In this document: positions 62,328 through 64,000 of the stretch, piece after piece
How positions within the stretch are numbered: the first letter of the stretch is position 1
Layout of the letters: every line of letters begins with the position of its first letter
NCBI RefSeq assembly: GCF_002214385.1
Contig: NZ_CP014855.1
Span: 1,550,001-1,614,000, forward strand
DNA length: 64,000 nucleotides
Reading direction: 5' to 3'
From: Thermococcus gorgonarius
GTDB taxonomy: Archaea; Methanobacteriota_B; Thermococci; Thermococcales; Thermococcaceae
Notes under the pieces: generated by a model
Database searches by the model: none
What the model saw: only the letters and a program-made list of their open reading frames with translations
What the model was told of the DNA's origin: nothing
Made by a program: the position numbers and the translations under genes

Positions 62328-63056
62328 ATGGAGGATAAAAAACCGGTCAAGCTCGTTTTGCCGGAGGTGAAGAACCCGATCCTGATAGAAGGCTATCCAG
62401 GAATAGGGCTGGTGGGGCATATAGCGGCCAACTTTCTTGCAAAGGAACTGGGAATGGAGATGATAGGCTACGTTGAGAGTCCATTCATCCCGCCAATGGC
62501 ACTCATCCTGGAGGGGAAGCCAAACCCACCACTGAGATTCTACGGGAAAGACAACATAATCGTTGCCGTTGCTGACATATACGTTCCTCCCACGCTGGTC
62601 AATGAGATAGCCTCGGAACTCGTAAACTACCTAAAGGAGATGAAAGCCGAGAAAGTCATCTCCCTGGGAGGAATAGGAATTGGGTTTCTCAAAGAAAAGC
62701 TCGAAGTGTGGGGTGTTGGAAGCAGGGAGGAGCTCAACAAGGAACTGGAGAATAACGGTGTAAAGATACTCCAGTACGGGTCAATAATGGGGATGAGTGG
62801 AAAGCTCCTCTGGGAGGCAAGCAGGAAGGACCTGGACGCCTACGCGCTCATGGGTGAAACCTTTGGGGACAGGCCAGACCCCAGAGCGGCGGCCAACGTT
62901 CTGGAGGTTGTGAAAAAACTCACAAACCTGGACTTCAGCACAGAACCGCTCCTTCAGGAGGCCAGAATGATAGAAGAGCAGCTCAGGAAGATGCACGAGC
63001 AGATGGAGCAGGCAAGGCAGAGGGCGGAGAAACAGTATGAGACGCTCTACCTGTGA
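62328..63056 (+). CDS. PAC2 family proteasome-assembly/activator-like protein with HbYX tail
   Basis: 242 residues. The PAC2 core starts with LIEGYPGIGLVGHIAANFL and contains KVISLGGIGIGF; the C-terminal 50 residues form a coiled coil (MEQARQRAEKQYETLYL). The last three residues, Leu-Tyr-Leu, fit the hydrophobic-Tyr-X motif used by proteasome activators to dock on the 20S alpha ring. P. furiosus PbaB is a homotetrameric relative. ATG 62328 is chosen over 62313 because GGAGGTGAG lies between them. The DUF473 gene follows in the same operon. Confidence 0.9.
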   Translation: MEDKKPVKLVLPEVKNPILIEGYPGIGLVGHIAANFLAKELGMEMIGYVESPFIPPMALILEGKPNPPLRFYGKDNIIVAVADIYVPPTLVNEIASELVNYLKEMKAEKVISLGGIGIGFLKEKLEVWGVGSREELNKELENNGVKILQYGSIMGMSGKLLWEASRKDLDAYALMGETFGDRPDPRAAANVLEVVKKLTNLDFSTEPLLQEARMIEEQLRKMHEQMEQARQRAEKQYETLYL

Positions 63057-63066
63057 GGTGATAAAG

Positions 63067-63450
63067 ATGGAGGCAGTTATCCTGACGGGAATAGCGAGGA
63101 GGGTTTTGGACGAACTGATCCGAAACCCCTATAGAACAATAGAGCTCAGGAGTGCGAGAAACGTTTTAGCAGTTGAAGAAGCCCTCAAAGAAGCCCTCAA
63201 GCTCTTTCTAACCTACGACCCCTTCGAGGACGTTTCCACTGGAACCGAAGGCCTGCTGGCGGAGATCCTGGAGGCAAAGGAAATCAACACAAGGATTCCC
63301 TGGGAGGAAAGTGATGAAAGGGAGATAACAGTCTGCAGGGCAAAGGTTAAACTGGTAGGCCTCGGCAGGGTCGTTGAAGTCGAGAGGAGAGATGGAATCC
63401 TCGTGGCAAGGGTGAGAGAACTGTTCCCCCACGAAATGAGTATTGGTTAA
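63067..63450 (+). CDS. DUF473 family protein
   Basis: 127 residues of the archaeal DUF473 family, starting AVILTGIARRVLDELIRNPYRTIELRSARN and ending with VARVRELFPHE. Function unknown. GAGGTGATAAAG precedes ATG 63067; the start lies just after the PAC2 stop, so the two are coupled. It converges on the nucS gene, with stops overlapping at 63447-63450. Confidence 0.85.
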   Translation: MEAVILTGIARRVLDELIRNPYRTIELRSARNVLAVEEALKEALKLFLTYDPFEDVSTGTEGLLAEILEAKEINTRIPWEESDEREITVCRAKVKLVGLGRVVEVERRDGILVARVRELFPHEMSIG

Positions 63451-64000
63451 AAGAGCCTGAGCTGTTTCCCCCGGGACTTCTTTTCCCGCTTGGGCGGCTG
63501 GAGCTTTCTGAATTCCAATCCCTCTTTTTCGAGGAGTTTTTTAGCTCCAGAAGTTAGAGAAGGCGCGACGAGGATTCCCCGAACGTTCTCGTACTCCTCC
63601 CTAAGGGTCTCAACGTAGCGCTTGAGCTGGCTTACCGCGTGCAAATCGGCCCTCCTGCGTTTTAGCTCTAAAACGACGATGTTCCCTTCCCTATCGACAC
63701 CCAAGATATCAACTATACCGTGCTTTATTGGTTTCTCGCGGTAAAGGGGCTTAAATCCGGGCTCTATGACCTCAGGCTGCTCAAAGATTAGCTCGGCCAT
63801 CTCGGCCTCGCTTCCGGTCAGGGCAAGCTCCTCGTAGTCTTCAGCATGGAAAACCGTTATGAGGTAGACTTCTTCCAACTCAACTTCAAGGGTCTCCCGG
63901 GGTTTCCGCCTAACGGAAACCAGAACTGGGTTTTCCCTAAGTTCGAGGTGGACTACACTCCCAGGAGGTTGCCAGTTCACAGGTTCTCTCTTTTTGCTCT
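63447..64000 (-). CDS. nucS: Endonuclease NucS, N-terminus cut by window edge
   Basis: The frame stays open from 63447 to the right edge, so the N-terminal part (about a quarter of the usual 250 residues) is outside. The C-terminal RecB-like nuclease domain has GIVDILGVDREGNIVVLELKRRRAD (D, ExK catalytic set). The extreme C-terminus GKQLRLF resembles a PCNA-binding motif. NucS/EndoMS cuts mismatched or branched DNA and replaces MutS/L in many archaea. Confidence 0.93.
   Translation of the reverse strand, partial: SKKREPVNWQPPGSVVHLELRENPVLVSVRRKPRETLEVELEEVYLITVFHAEDYEELALTGSEAEMAELIFEQPEVIEPGFKPLYREKPIKHGIVDILGVDREGNIVVLELKRRRADLHAVSQLKRYVETLREEYENVRGILVAPSLTSGAKKLLEKEGLEFRKLQPPKREKKSRGKQLRLF

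Overview
The window is a chromosomal segment of a hyperthermophilic euryarchaeon of the order Thermococcales, most likely Thermococcus. The reasons are a thermosome subunit with a CpkB-like tail, a 499-residue M32 carboxypeptidase matching the Pyrococcus furiosus enzyme in length and metal ligands, a complete A-type ATP synthase operon, the archaeal tRNA-modification genes trm14 and taw3, aEF-1-beta, a NucS-like nuclease, TATA boxes about 25 nt before starts, and GGTGAT-type ribosome binding sites. Genes are densely packed on both strands. I see no rRNA, tRNA, CRISPR array, insertion sequence or prophage, and no gene-free stretch longer than about 230 bases.

Layout. 1-5.8 kb: housekeeping and membrane genes, including a small lipoprotein gene cut by a nonsense codon. 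5.9-11.3 kb: a type II/IV secretion-like operon (DUF515 protein, ATPase, two membrane platform proteins) ending at a perfect 13-bp inverted repeat. 12.1-16.6 kb: a DUF2118 gene facing a DUF4129/MoxR/DUF58 operon. 16.6-20.3 kb: a sugar kinase, carboxypeptidase, and two toxin-antitoxin-like pairs, both with a damaged toxin. 20.3-26.7 kb: THUMP protein, AAA ATPase, YdjM-type membrane hydrolase, thioredoxin reductase, class III aminotransferase. 26.7-27.7 kb: deoC overlapping a small gene that looks like a family 4 (A-domain) encapsulin. 27.8-33.2 kb: an E1-like adenylyltransferase, MoaE, a SPASM protein without a radical SAM motif, Lrp-type regulators, XTP pyrophosphatase and aEF-1-beta. 33.3-40.5 kb: a DrrAB-type ABC exporter, TPR protein, thermosome, DUF1464 and Taw3. 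40.5-48.5 kb: a decayed VapBC pair, a radical SAM protein, and two paralogous DppBC-type permease pairs, one frameshifted. 48.5-58.5 kb: AlaX-L and the nine-gene ATP synthase operon. 58.7-64 kb: a PfkB kinase, MTA/SAH deaminase, MTA phosphorylase, a PAC2 protein with a C-terminal HbYX motif, DUF473, and a partial NucS.

Themes. Nucleoside and methylthioadenosine salvage recurs (DeoC, MTA phosphorylase, MTA/SAH deaminase, adenosine-specific kinase, XTPase). Five genes are broken or altered: a nonsense codon, three single-base slips in or beside homopolymers across two genes, one internal deletion, and one catalytic Asp-to-Asn change. Some could be sequencing errors, so raw reads should be checked. 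The best candidates for an unusual system are the encapsulin-like/DeoC pair, the secretion ATPase with four repeated short motifs in a disordered tail, the SPASM-only protein, and the 16-bp palindrome before the aminotransferase promoter.
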